The position numbers and the translations under genes were made by a program. A stretch of DNA of 64,000 nt from Acanthacorydalis orientalis (Eukaryota > Arthropoda > Insecta > Megaloptera > Corydalidae): NCBI GenBank assembly GCA_034766995.1, contig CM068314.1, forward strand, positions 38,253,208-38,317,207, given 5' to 3'. Position 1 is the first letter of the stretch; every line of letters starts with the position of its first letter. Shown here piece by piece: positions 38,327 to 52,030 of this stretch. The notes under the pieces are model-generated. The model was not told where the DNA came from and did no database searches. It was given only the letters and a program-made list of their open reading frames with translations.

Positions 38327-39186
38327 CATGGGTGTCCCAAAAAATGTATATACATTTTAACAGTCTATAATCCTCTTAATTTTCTTTCTTGTTTAGGTAA
38401 AAGTGATTTAAAATAATGACTGGTCTTAGATTAAACTTTGAAAAAAGGAAATTTGTTGTGAAGTGCTATTGGAAGTGTGGGAACGTAATTGGAGTTCAAA
38501 AAAGTTTAGAAATTGTAATTTAAATGAAACGGACAATTAATCGTCACAATTGCAGCTACTAGACATCTGAGAATTCATATGTTAGGGAGAAACGTCATGT
38601 TAATTTACTAGCAGTTAAAGTGTGGTGTGGATCTTCAGCAAGAGGTTTAATAGGACCATTCTTTTTTGATAGCACTGTGAATGGTGCCGTTTACTTGAAC
38701 CTGCTGCAGGAATTTGTTATACCACGTATTCTTGAGCTGTTTAGCGATGAGAAGGGCTCTAATTTTCAACAAGACGGCGCACCTCTTCACTATCATCATG
38801 ATGTGAGGGCCTATCTTGATGAAAATTTACCGAACAGATGGATTGGACGTAGAGGTAGTATTGAATAGCCTCTGCACTACCCAGACCTCACACCAATGGA
38901 CTTTTTTTATGGGAACTCATCAAAGATGAAGTTTATGGTACAAAAATGGCAACATTTACTGAACTGAGAGCAGCCATTCAAAGAAAATGTACACAAATAA
39001 ATTCGTTCTGTTTGCGATTCCATTACTCCACATTATCAGTGCCTTGATCAGAACAATCATCAATATGAACACTGATAAATAAAGTTATGTCTGTCTTCTT
39101 TAATTTTGAGTTTTAACCTAAGTTATACCTTAATAAATATTAAATTTATAATCATTTAAAGTGTGTATAAATTTTTTGGGCAACTG
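38327..39186 (+). mobile_element. Internally deleted DD41D (rosa-like) element with termini
   Basis: About 860 bp flanked by TA on both sides. Left end after TA: catgggtgtcccaaaaaatg; right end reverse-complemented after TA: cagttgcccaaaaaatttat. The shared core cccaaaaaat and following tata define the inverted repeat. Inside is a transposase on the plus strand that lacks its middle. Related elements of this type are about 1.3 kb, so roughly 400-500 bp have been lost. This is the only DD41D copy in the window with visible ends. Confidence 0.8.
38416..39085 (+). pseudogene. DD41D transposase with central deletion
   Basis: The ATG at 38416-38418 starts MTGLRLNFEKRKFVVKCYWK and GVQKSLE, the N-terminal helix-turn-helix start of the family. 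The frame then jumps to a stop and NRHNCSY. The rest of the DNA-binding domain and the first catalytic Asp are missing. An open stretch at 38620-38868 carries [41 protein letters not shown] (second Asp 38773-38775) and [15 protein letters not shown] replaces the conserved Trp, then PDLTPMDFF follows (third Asp 38899-38901, exactly 41 residues after the second). A frameshift just after it leads to WELIKDEVYGTKMAT and ELRAAIQRKCTQI. It cannot encode an active enzyme. Confidence 0.9.
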
Positions 39187-39207
39187 TATATATATTTAAT
39201 ATATATT

Positions 39208-39250
<43 letters not shown>

Positions 39251-39919
39251 AAAGGATTTAATAATATTAAATCACTACACTAAACGCAATAAACTTTATG
39301 TACTTAAATATATAATAAAAGCTTATTTTTTGAATGGTTATGTGCTTTTTATGGCAAATCATCATATTTAAATTGTAAATACAGAAGTAAGTATAGTACA
39401 TCTCTGAAGATAATAGCATACTAATTGAAATTCCATTATTGAAGTAGAAATAAATAGTTATTTCTACTATTATTTATAATATTAAATTTATTTATATTAA
39501 TATTAATGTATACACTTTACATATACTAAATATTTTTTTATAGAAAATTATTAATATTTAAAATATTATTTCACTTAATGAAATGGTTTCCTATACATTG
39601 TACATATATGCTAAAATATAACATATTATGCCAAATTATTGTAATTAAACAAAATATTATATTATCAAAAATTCAAAACTTGATTAAATTTAAAATAAAT
39701 TAATATTAAAAAAAATATCTAAAAATATTTCTAATAATTGTCGTAGTTGACGATTTAATTGACATTAATAAAAGATATAGTCAATCAAGCTTCAATTTAT
39801 TTTAAAACACAAAATTTATATCCAATAATTTATATTAAAAGTGTGTCATGAAAATATAAATATTTATATTCGCAATTAATTTTATTAATGAAATTTAAAA
39901 TTATTTTTCGGAATTGTAT

Positions 39920-39975
<56 letters not shown>

Positions 39976-41157
39976 CGTTATTAAACTATTTATTATCGTT
40001 TATATAAATTGATTTTATGTACACAACAATAGCACGCGCGCACACACACACATGTATGTGTGTACATAAAGCTGAAACAAATCTCTTGAAGGTGATTAAA
40101 TAATTGTTTGAGGTTATATAATTTCATTTATCTATTCGTTCAGGTAAACAAACCACTAGGGAAATCACTCGCAGTCTAACAATAAATGACCAATTAATAT
40201 CTTGATCATTAAATGTATTTTCATTAATCGAAGTTTAAAACTATTTCTTCTATAGCCTAATATTTTAATTAAACAGGAAAACGTTTCTTATAATGTTGCT
40301 ATATCTTAATATTGTAAATTGTTATTAACTTTTTTCTTTAGACAATTCAGTTTTATTATAAATTTGAGATAGATGTAGCGAAAATCAGTAAGCTTAATTT
40401 ATTTTGTATGTAAAGGAAAACAACATTTTCTTTAAATTAAATTTCACAAAAAAATACTATTTATCTTTTAATTTTTAATTAAAGAATTTAATTTCTACAA
40501 AACTCCACAGAACCAAAATGTTAAGTATTATCATAAATATTTTTGGAGGAAAATTAATGAAATTTCAAATTTCACTCCGTGGCATATGTACTATCTACTG
40601 TATGTGTATGTATATTATGTTACATAATGCATATGCTCTACAAAATTTTGATTAGTTATCAATATAAACTTATTTTTGTTGTAGGCAGAGAACTTATTCT
40701 TTTTCGACAAGAGACTAATTTAACCATGATTTAAAATATGAAAAAGAATTATGAAACTGGGTTCAAATCTAATAAATACGTATTTATAAAGATTTTTCTA
40801 TAAAATAACATTTTAAATAATAATTTTAACTTTTACTTCATTCAATAATACAATTATATAAAAATTGACGCAGAAATTATTATTAATATAATAACACACT
40901 TTTAACATTATGTTTATATAATTTTGAAAAATAAGTATATTTAACACTGATGTCAATTAATATTGATTTAATGTATAAAGAAAAGTGTATCACAGACATA
41001 TACATAAAAGAGTCTCCCTGTCACAAAATGTTCTCTATCTCTTAATAATGTATTCTTCATGCGAATTAAATAATACTTCGCACGTAACAAATTACATAAA
41101 AAAATCCAAGGTTATATAATAATCCTCTGTTTTTTTCTGATATATATATATATATAC

Positions 41158-41200
<43 letters not shown>

Positions 41201-43190
41201 AAAAAAACTACTGAATTCTTGAAACAAACAATAATAAAATGACAAATCTTATATTTGTCACACAGTAAAAAAGCCTATATTTACATTTAAATGAAAATAA
41301 AATACACATGTATATATATATATATACATACAAAAAACACTAATATCAGTTGTGTAATATTTTTTTTCTATGTCGAACATATAATCAATCAAAATATGTG
41401 TAATAAAAGACACACATGACATCCTTTGAAATTACAACAATCTTATATTGCTTTGATCTCTCGTTGAAATTTCCATTTGACAAGAAAAAATATCAAATAA
41501 TAAACTATTTGATATATTTTTTTGACAGTCGAAATTGTGATTACATGAACTATAATTTAAATAATGATGTGAAAAATGAATACAAACAGAAACGGTTTTG
41601 TCTTTATAGAATTTCTAACAGGAAAATTGTTTTAATTTGAACATTTTCAGCGATTTAGTTTTTTCTGAATGTTTATCTAAAACATATTTCATTTAACTTT
41701 TAAATTACACGTTTTATTTTCTACGGTTTTGAAAATTACATTTTGATTCGAATATAAAATAAATATAAAAGTTTCTTCGAAGAACTATTTATTATTATGT
41801 TAGATTAAGAATCTATTCTTTTATTGATTTTATTAACAATTATTGTTGTATTTTAAAAAACAAAATAAACTACATTCGACCAAAGTATAATAAATATCTA
41901 ATAAATGCTTGTCTTGGCATAGTCGGTCTCAAATCTAGAACAAACATGTGACATTTATTATTAGACGTTTCTTCACATCGCTAGCAATATAAACCTTATA
42001 ATTTCATATATAGACGACGCAGCTGTTACTCGAATCTCAAATTTAATTTTGATATACGCTCGAAGTACGTTTGATCAACCTGTATCAACGGTAAAGAGAA
42101 ATATCACTCTTTTAGTAATCACATTTGTTGTATGTCAACAAATCACGTTCTGTGGGCACATTTCATGAAATTTGATTTGAAAAAGGATGTACATGGGTCA
42201 ACGGACTTCTGTACAGGTCGATAGTGGTCAACAACTTATTCAATTTTATCAATCTTCGATTTTTTGTAATTGAATTCTTAACAAGATTTAGTGAAGACAA
42301 AATTTTAAAAGAATCTAAAATAATATTGAAACGTTAATTATTTCAGAAATAACGTAATTTCAGATTTTAATTTAAATAAAAATGCGGTTTTGTTTCATTT
42401 AAAAGCTGATTATATCATTCCTTTTAAAATAAAGTAAAGTATATAACAGATTAAATCTTTTCAAGTGTCAAATCGTTGAAAAAGTATAAGAATTTAATGT
42501 TGAGCCTTGTTAATTAAAATTTTATGAAATAAAAAAGTACAAGTCGCAGATAAAAATTCTATAGGTTCAAAAAATAAGTATTTAATACTTAGGTAGATAA
42601 AATCTAAAGCTGTTGTAAAAAATACAGAATGACAGATTTACAAGTCAAACAATTGAAGTTAACAATATTGTAATATATAATATTAAAATCTTAATAAGTT
42701 TCACTAAAATTCAAACGTAAAATATAAGGTAAAAGAATAAGAATAGTCTCAATATCAAGTTTATAAAAAAATATATAAAAAAAAACAAAAGTAAATTAAA
42801 TTTTCTAAATAAACTTTATAACGTTTATTTATTATATACCATACATAATCACTCGATTAAATTATTTCTCTGTAACAATCTTCATTCTTTATAGTATAAA
42901 TATGAATTAAAAACAATACTTTTCAAAATATGTATTTAAATTTTATCCTATAAACGATTAAATGTTTATTTATGTTAACGTATTCTTTTAAATATTTTCC
43001 ATGTAATGATTTTATTAAATAAAACTTTCTAAAATTACTACTTAAAACTATTACTTATGAAAAAACTGTCCGGCCTTATTTTTAATATGTTTCATTACAA
43101 AATGAATGAAAAAGAAATACACATTCTCAATGAAAGCTTTTCGATATGGAGAAGAACAATATATGTGATCACAAGTCTAGTCTATAAATA
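39187..43190. other. A+T-rich stretch without a gene
   Basis: TA arrays at 39212-39245, 39924-39972, 41140-41199 and 41310-41330, and a short CA run near 40036-40052. The part at about 41920-42230 is somewhat richer in C+G but holds no frame or known motif. Confidence 0.55.
41140..41199. repeat. (TA)n array
   Basis: TA units interrupted twice by C, about 28 units in all. Confidence 0.9.
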
Positions 43191-43993
43191 AATCCTTCTT
43201 CATGTAACAATCTTTAGGTCCGCGAACATCTTCATACGACAGACCGTTGTTTTCTCTGTTATTATGTAACAAACTACAAACGGGTATGGTAGAGGAAATC
43301 CTTATATAAAAGGTTCTTTAAGTGTATGATCTATTGTAAATGTACGAATTTCTCAGAACTGAATTGGATCTATGTTGCTATTCATAAAATAAATGAACAT
43401 TTGGTTGTGTGATTGTCGGTTCTGCAATGTTCATTTTCAGGAAATGTAAATAAATATAAAATCCTTTCTTTGGTTCATAGAGTGCATTTAAATGTACACA
43501 ACTCTATTTGTCACCTTAGTTTAAATTTTATATCAGTTATGTATAAAAATTAGCATCAATTTATTGATCGAATTAATTAAAAAAAATAGATTGTATTTTA
43601 ATTGTCTCAAAAATATCAATAAATATTTTATTAGCAGAAGAATTCAACAATTAACTATTATACACATAGAAGACTAAATATGAATACGTTTAAAAAGGTA
43701 TATAAATATGATGTAAATATAAGATATAAATACCAACATATAAAGTGAGAAAAACTCTAAAAATATCCAACTGTTCTATTTTTCAAAATGAAACAAATCT
43801 ACGCCCTTTAAAGCAAGAACGTTATTTGTCGACGCGCCTTTAGACCCCAAATAACAACAATATTTAAATAAAGAAGAACCTTAATAAATCACAAACCAAA
43901 CCAAAAACACTTATTTATCAGAAGTAACCATAAAGAAAACAAGCAACCTGATAAAGATACCTGTTTTGAAAGTAGTCGTAGTGAGAAAACGAA

Positions 43994-44009
43994 TATACAT
44001 ATATATATT

Positions 44010-44080
<71 letters not shown>

Positions 44081-44103
44081 CTAAATTTACATTTATATTT
44101 GCT

Positions 44104-44161
<58 letters not shown>

Positions 44162-44166
44162 AAGAG
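43994..44166. repeat. Paired (TA)n arrays, the second ending in (GA)n
   Basis: About 33 TA units, 27 bp of ordinary sequence, then about 19 TA units passing into about 8 GA units. Open frames across it are Tyr-Ile translations of the arrays. Confidence 0.9.
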
Positions 44167-45019
44167 GTAGATAAACGACTGACAATTCTTTAAAAAAACA
44201 TATGAAATAATGTATTCGGTTTTTATAGATTACAAATTTAAAGATTATTTAAAATTAGTTTCTTCATCATTAAAGAATAATATTTATTTTTTTATGCGAA
44301 ATAAGAATATGGTTACCACAATCTGCATATTTTTATACGTATTTACAATGTGCATATTTTTCAATTAGTTTAATCTACATTTAATATATAATAAAACAAT
44401 AAAAATAATTAAAAAAAAGACTTTACTAAATAATAGTGTAATTATCTAAAAAATAATAATCGAATTAATTAACTATATTATTGAAACAAATGAGAGAGAA
44501 AAAAAATACCAAACAGTATTCGAAAATCGATTTAACACTACTGTAGACAATATTAACGTAATTACTTGTACTTCTAAAACTAAAGATGTTTTTTGAAACG
44601 AAAAATGAGATTATGTTTAAATTCGATCTCGCTGCCAATTACATTCTTGTGTAATATTCTAGTCAGCAGTAATCTTTAATCTTAAGAGGAAGTTTTAAGA
44701 AAACTTTACAAACTAGGTTACGAATGAAAATATAGAAGTTATTTACCACAAAATTGTTTAACATAAAGAGCAGAACGATTATATTATTGTTATCTTAAAT
44801 GTTTCTAATATTTAAGATTTACAGTTTCAAAACATACTTTATAAATAATTACATCATAAAATACATGAATTGCAAACTGTTTACAATTATTTAAAGCCTT
44901 TTTTTGTAAGTCTTTAATTGCCAGTTTCGAAAATTCTAAATTCATTTAAAATATTTAATATTGTCATTAATGTTTATGTAATTAAACTATAATGTAATCC
45001 GAATTACTTTTAGTGGATT

Positions 45020-45058
<39 letters not shown>

Positions 45059-45971
45059 AAAGGGGACATACCTTTCTATCTATCAAGTCGATATTAAAAT
45101 TTTAGTTCGTTTTTTAGCAGAATTATTCATGACAACTTTTGTGAACACAATCCAAAAATGAAAGAAGACTGAATTTTAAATGATCTAGTCTTTATTTCTT
45201 TCAAAAGTATTCTCTTGATATCACTTATATTTTAATGTTATATCAAAAGTATTTTTATGTGTATAAAAAATTGTATAGACTCAAATAAGCATTTTCATAT
45301 AGACTTCGACTTTTTATAAATTTCAAAGACACTGAAATTGAATTTCGTGAATAATAATGAAATTCAGTACTATAAAAACAATTATAGTTATTTAATTTAT
45401 CTGCATTTATATTTTTTTATTGAAACAGTTTTTCAAGAATTAAATTGCACGACATAATTTATATAAAACCAATTACATGAATGGATAAATTGTATCTTTG
45501 AACAAGAATTTTCCGATTTTGATTTCTAAATGAATTGAAATATTTAACATATTTTGATAAAATTACAAAATACCGTATCATATTGATAATATAATTATGT
45601 AATTATAAATTAATTGTATTAATCTTTATTTCATTTTGATCAAAAATTTAATTCGTCGTCATACAACAATTTAAATAATCAGAGAATGAACTCAGTATTA
45701 ATTTTAATCAGTTTCAAATTGAATTGTAGCACATATTTCATTCTTTATTTCAAATTTGTTGTTTGAAAATACTTAATTAAGAACCGTAGTGATAAATTTT
45801 AATTTAATTCATTAAAGTGATTATTAATTAAACACTGTTTTTGTACTAAACATTTAAAAAAATAATGTTTATCTGTAATAATAAATTATACTTCTTTTAA
45901 GTAATAAAATAATTTCATTTTAAAATACATTCTGGATAATGAAAATAAATTCACATCTAGACATACACACA

Positions 45972-46014
<43 letters not shown>

Positions 46015-47218
46015 AGAAAGAAGAATTTTTTTTGTATTATATACAAAACTTATGCATCTATCAATCATTAAAAAATTGAAATAATATTATAACTTTTATA
46101 TTTGTTACGTTTGTCACATTTCTATATTTATTTTCATTTTATATTGCTCTATTATAATTAAATAATATCACAAAAATGAAACACATATATACATATTCGT
46201 TTTAAAATGTTAAATGCTTATTTGACCGACTTCCAAGGAAACCTAATTAAAAAAAAATATTAATTAATAATTCATTATATCTAGAAATTATTTATTGAAA
46301 TTACAAAGGAATGTAATTGAAAATATCCAGAAAATAATTTATTCATCTCTATATAATTATTATTTCAAGACATTTCTTTACGTTCCGAATAAAAATAAAT
46401 ATTTTTTTAACTGAAAATGAAATAAATTGAAAACAATTCGCGTGGTTGTAAAAACCCGTATTTTCTAAGAGAAAATATGTGAACAATTAGTTAAATGGTA
46501 TAAAAAAAATGACAAGTTAATTTTATTTAGTTAGTTATAACATTTTTTTCTAAGATATGTGACCATTTTATGTAAATGTTTATTACTTTAATTTAAGAAA
46601 ATACAGGTTTATATTCTTAACTAAAGCTTAAAATCAGACTTAAAATGCACTATTTTAATCGTTAAGCATTAATAATTAAACTGTATTAATTCGGTATTTA
46701 GTAGAAAGTATTTAATAGATTATAAATTTTTATAATTCAAATTAATTTATATTATTTTAGTAATTACAAAAAAATATTAATAATCAATCCTTCAAATATC
46801 AGTGTTATCATTGAATCTAAAAAAGTATCTGTAAGTATAAATACACACAAACGAAAATCTACACATGTATTTTTCCAGTTTCAAATAAACGAATACAAGT
46901 AAATCATACATAAAAGATCAGGTCGGCATATATGATTACTTTTACGGATTATTAAACAATACGATAAAAAAATTTTATAACGAAGAATATAATAGTAAAA
47001 TAAGGAAAAAAACATTAATAATAAAAGAAACTATTCGTGAATTAGATTATGAATTTGTAATTTTGTTAAAAGATAATATCTGGCTCAAGTAATATTCTTT
47101 TTCATTATGGAAATAAGTACTACAAAAACTAAATAACTTTTATTGACAGCATACAGAAATGATCTTAATTAAAAGGTCAAATGTAAACAATATATCGTTG
47201 AACAGTACTGGAAGAGAC

Positions 47219-47221
<3 letters not shown>

Positions 47222-47278
<57 letters not shown>
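47222..47278. repeat. (TA)n array
   Basis: About 28 uninterrupted TA units. Confidence 0.9.
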
Positions 47279-47281
<3 letters not shown>

Positions 47282-47806
47282 GACTATAAAGGACGATACA
47301 TACGAATATATCTAATAACAATGTTTACGGTTCAAAAGGTCAATAACATTGGGGACTATGAATGTCTGAATATTATAATTAAAAGCTTCATGTATAATTA
47401 ATAATTAACTACTCCTTTTTCAAACATTTTTAATTACAAAGTAATTCTATCAAAATATTTTATATTTGTTAAATTATACTTATTATTACTAACAACCATA
47501 TATTTATTTTTTGCATAGATATGATTAATATAAATATATTTCTGAAATTCAAAAACAATAAAACTAATTATAGCCCATACATATAAAACTATATAATGAA
47601 TAAATAATTTTTTGGATTGTACATAATACTATTTTAATTATAGACAAGTAAATTTTTCTTAAAGTAAGTATAACTGTCAATTACTTTGAAATATAATATT
47701 CTTATTATTTTTTAGATTTATGCAAAATAATTCCGTTCTACTAAAAAAATATGGCGTCAAGTACTAAATTGAAATTGGTATTTCAACTAATATGATATTT
47801 TAATTG

Positions 47807-47808
<2 letters not shown>

Positions 47809-47859
<51 letters not shown>
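47809..47859. repeat. (TA)n array
   Basis: About 25 uninterrupted TA units. Confidence 0.9.
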
Positions 47860-47860
<1 letters not shown>

Positions 47861-49210
47861 CAATTGAATTTCACTATTTTAGTGTTGCTATATATGTTCC
47901 TTGTACATTCATTAATATTTTTACGCATTTGAATAATTGTTTAACTGACGGACTGAACCAAAATTAGAAAGCTTCCTTTATCTGGGATTATTTGTCTTTT
48001 ATTTATTTATATGATAAAAGCAAAATAAATCATAATATTCACATTTATGACCACCGTTATTCATTATTTTCTTTGATTAAATACATGTAATAAAATGATT
48101 ATTACAAAAAATGTAATTGTGTTTGTGGATATGCAAGAGAGTTATGTTATCTATTGTAAAAAATACCACAAATTACAAAAAAAAAATGTTTGATGACCCA
48201 TTATTGATTGTAAGCGTAAAATAATATCGTTATTAAAAGTAAATTCTAAGAACAAACATGAAACAAACGCCATTTGAACATTTCTTCACTCTCAATCAAT
48301 CATAAATCAATTCGCTATATTCGTGTTCACTATAATTGTATATATTTGTGTGTATATTGTATGTATATTTGTGTGTGTGCATATAACAAAAATTTATACT
48401 TCAAAATTCAGCAGTTATAAATCAATTAAATAAACATTATTAAATAAAATATTATAAATGGTAAATAATAAAAATAAATATAGGAAGAATAAAATAAAAT
48501 TATATTATAAGTAACAGTCAGATAAAAATACAATAGAAAAGTTAAAGTAATATTGATTTAACAATATAAGAAAGAAATTATTGATTAGAAAATTCATTAA
48601 TCTGATTACAAATGAGAATTGAATTGCTTATATAAAATGTAAATCAAAATCAATACTTAAAAATTAGCTAAATGAAGAGAATTAGTTAATTTTTTAGCAA
48701 TAAAACAAATTGTTTAAAAAAACGATAAAATGATATATATATACATATATATAATGATGACCGAAAATTGATAGTGGCAAGAAACTAATTGATTTGGCAT
48801 TTTTTTTCGAATGAGTAGTTTTGAAATGCAAGTTTTTTTCAATTAAAGTCATCCTTTACAAAAAGTTCTATACTCAAATTTAGATTTGTTATTCTTAGAC
48901 TTGAAACTATAATTTATATGTTGAAATAAAAATTAAAAAAATATATAGATATAAAGTTTAATTCAAATGTCATATTTTTAATTGAGTGCCGAGTAAAAAT
49001 ATCACATTCATGAAAGTATTTTTGTTAAGAGAAATAAAATCAAGTACGTATTCGACTAAAAATACATTGATAAAAATAAGAAATATTATTTTTAGAAAAA
49101 TGTACGTGCTTCAAAAATTTTAACTTTCTAAAATAGGAAAAAAAATATCAAAACAAAAGTCACTATACGTAAAAAAGATTTCCAATAAATAGCAGCTTGG
49201 TGATATGTTC

Positions 49211-49540
49211 TCAAAGAATAGTAACACAAAAAACCTTTTTCAACATAAAAAACAAATCACCAGGCGTCCTTCGGTGTCCGAGATTTGAGGACCCAACAGG
49301 GTGAAAGCAGCAAAGGAGCCTAACAATCGTCAAATAAACACACTGAAACGCAAGAGCGCGTCTCGCATACTTCGTGTCATACCAAAAACACCAAAAACAT
49401 CTATAGTAAGAAATTACAGTACACGTATTTAGTGTCGGACGTGTCTGGAAACTTATTTTTCCAAAACTTTTCACTTCAAAGCATACATATAGACAGGTAT
49501 TTGTTTGGTTGGTATTTGTTTCATATAAAATGCAATTCAT
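49211..49540 (-). other. GC-rich block with a 109-codon open frame, unknown
   Basis: C+G is 35 of 60 bases at 49261-49320, the highest in the right half of the window. The minus-strand frame ends ...LLCCFHPVGSSNLGHRRTPG and a short tail. It contains several Cys and Trp (YYRCFWCFWYD) and no domain that I recognise. Either it is a remnant of an unrecognised mobile element or a single exon-like fragment. No splice signals, partner exons or second copy could be supported. I do not call it a gene. Confidence 0.25.
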
Positions 49541-52030
49541 GTATTTTTTTATTATTTTTTTTTAAAAAAATAATAAATTAGTAAAATTTTAGCTCAGAGC
49601 ATAAATTTAATATGATATATTAAGATAAAGATTTGGTTTAGAACTAAAAAATATAAATATGATAATCAAATTTATATATTTATTGATTAATTATATACTT
49701 TTTTAAGAGTATATGTGGTTATATTCGTATAAAACCAAACAAATATGCGAATGTACAATTGCTTGACAGAAATTAAAAAAACATTAAATAATCTCAAATA
49801 ATTATTGATAAACTTAAATTTACACATGTTGATACTAAAGATCCCATTAATGTATTTCCCTGGTGGTATTGGTCCATACGATATTTTATACTTAAAATTT
49901 GTGAACCATACTTGAATTAAAATAGAATTATATTTCGTTAATTTCAAGCTGAAGAAGTAATGTCTGGCGATGACACATGTACTGAAACTATGGTCTTACA
50001 GGATAGAAATTCAAGCGCTAAAAGATTCATGATTACCGGGAAAGATTATTTAACTATTTGATAATATGGTTATTTTCACAAAATATGTTTCATCAATAGT
50101 ATTAAGTGTGAATTTTAAGAAAAGTATTAAGTGTGTAATTTTACTATATTTAAATTATTATATTTACTATTTTATATACACAATTTTATTTAAAATCAGT
50201 GTTAAATATAACTCATTGACGAAAAACTTAACTTCTAAACAATTTATTTGGTCATGCTTACAAAAAATGTTGATATTTATTCATTTTATACATTAATAAA
50301 AGTTGAAAAACAACGTTAAAATATATAAGATATAAAAACAAATAAAAAATTTAAAAACACTTGAAATTCACGCATCAATACACTTATATGCAAAAAGAAA
50401 GTAAAAGGAGCAATCGTCATGGAAAATATAAATTAAAATATGTAAAAGAAAAATATAAGAACATACGAGTATTTAAAATTATACAATTAAAATACCAACA
50501 CCAACTCAAACACGAACGTTGAATTTCAATAAAAATATATATTAATCGATGTAAATGAAAAATGTAAAAACATTTTTTTTAAATTTGTTAATCAGCATAA
50601 ATTACATTTTAATAACTTATATATTTTCTAAATAATTTGAGTAAGTATTTTAGAAAATGTTTCCAATAAACCAAAACTCATATAGTGGCATTTATTATAT
50701 AAGAGTAAAAAATAATTTTAAATTTGACAATAATGTCTTAAAAATTATGAAAAATTATAAAATATTAATAAAAAAATAATAACATTTCTGCAGTTCTTCA
50801 GTGTTTTTATAAATCTTTTATAATTTAGATTTAATTAAGAAAAGTAGTAAATAGTTTTGAAATTATCATTGCAATTTTATAGAATTACCTCTTGTAACGA
50901 TTAATAACGAAACTTCTCTACCAAGATATTTGGCACGTAAATAGTTCTATAACAAGTTTTAGTAAGAAAATAAATTACCTTTATTATCTTGTAAGAAAAC
51001 TAATTTCTAAGGTATAGCAGTAATCGATATACAAATTGTTTAAGAAACTTATAAATGAGAATAAATTTTTGATATGTATTCGAAAAATTCATACAATTTT
51101 AATTACAATTATCGAAACTCAAACTAAAGAAATAATTACAGATATAGTAGAGAATAAAATACTAACAATTAAATACTATTATTTTTTTGTAATGAGAATA
51201 GTTTTTTATTTAGTAATTATACAAATATATACCTGAGTTTGGTGTATGTCAATAAATAAAATATTTTATTATAATAAAATGATAACAAATATTTTTAATC
51301 GGATCAAAAATAGTAGAACTATTTATACTAACAATACGAGTAAACTAGTACAATATATGGTACTTAAACTTATAGATTTATATATCTTGAATGGTTTGAG
51401 GTATTGGGATGGAACAAAAAAGAAAGAACCCTCGAGCTAGCACGATAACTCTGCTTAGCTCTAATACGCAGTGAGAGCAAATAAGGATCTATGTACAGAC
51501 AATATGTTAGAACGCTTAAAGCAATGCTGCTATTGCTGAAAAACTCAGTATTTTTTTTAAAAAAAAATTATTTTATTTTTGTTAAAAACTATATAATACA
51601 AAATTTAAGCCACAAGAAGATCTATGTTCAATGTGTGCGATTAATGCTGATCCCAGAAATGAAAACCAAACGGTGTGAAATTAAGAAAATGTGCAGCAAT
51701 ACGAAACTAAAGGTTTTGATGAACTTAAAATGATTTTCTTTTTATTATCGTTACTAAAGTTGAAACTTTGGTATCATTTTGATACTCGAAAAAAGTAACA
51801 GTCTCTGAAAAACAGCCATAATACAAGACTTCTTTACTAGTTGAATATAGAAACTTGTTACAGGTTAGTGGAAATGCGTAATAATATTAAAAAATGAACG
51901 TTCAATTTGAAAAGGATATATTATAAATTCTTTCCTTTTTGGATCAACCAGTGCCTCAATCAATTAAAAAGTTACGCGCTACTGAGTAATGCATTTTAAC
52001 CGCCATTCGTATTTGAATTAAAATGGCAAT
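49541..52030. other. A+T-rich stretch without a gene
   Basis: Several open frames of 64-86 codons (for example 50066-50296, 51036-51236, 51491-51733) have low-complexity Lys/Ile/Asn/Tyr composition expected of A+T-rich DNA. The part just left of the mariner fragment (51900-52030) could be its remote 3' end, but no motif supports this. Confidence 0.5.

Larger units (their letters stand above)
43191..49210. other. A+T-rich stretch without a gene
   Basis: TA arrays at 43994-44079, 44107-44166, 45020-45053, 45976-46011, 47222-47278 and 47809-47859. A patch at 43200-43480 is slightly richer in C+G, with no recognisable content. Long parts (44200-45000, 46050-47200, 47860-49200) hold nothing that I can name. 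Confidence 0.55.

Noticed and set aside
43911..44193. Open frames on both strands rich in Tyr-Ile
   Set aside because: Direct translation of TA and GA arrays; the same applies to frames at 15939-16145, 17162-17395, 19299-19818, 22390-22665, 25701-25959, 26280-26537, 45886-46068, 52446-52679, 56971-57204 and 60357-60554.
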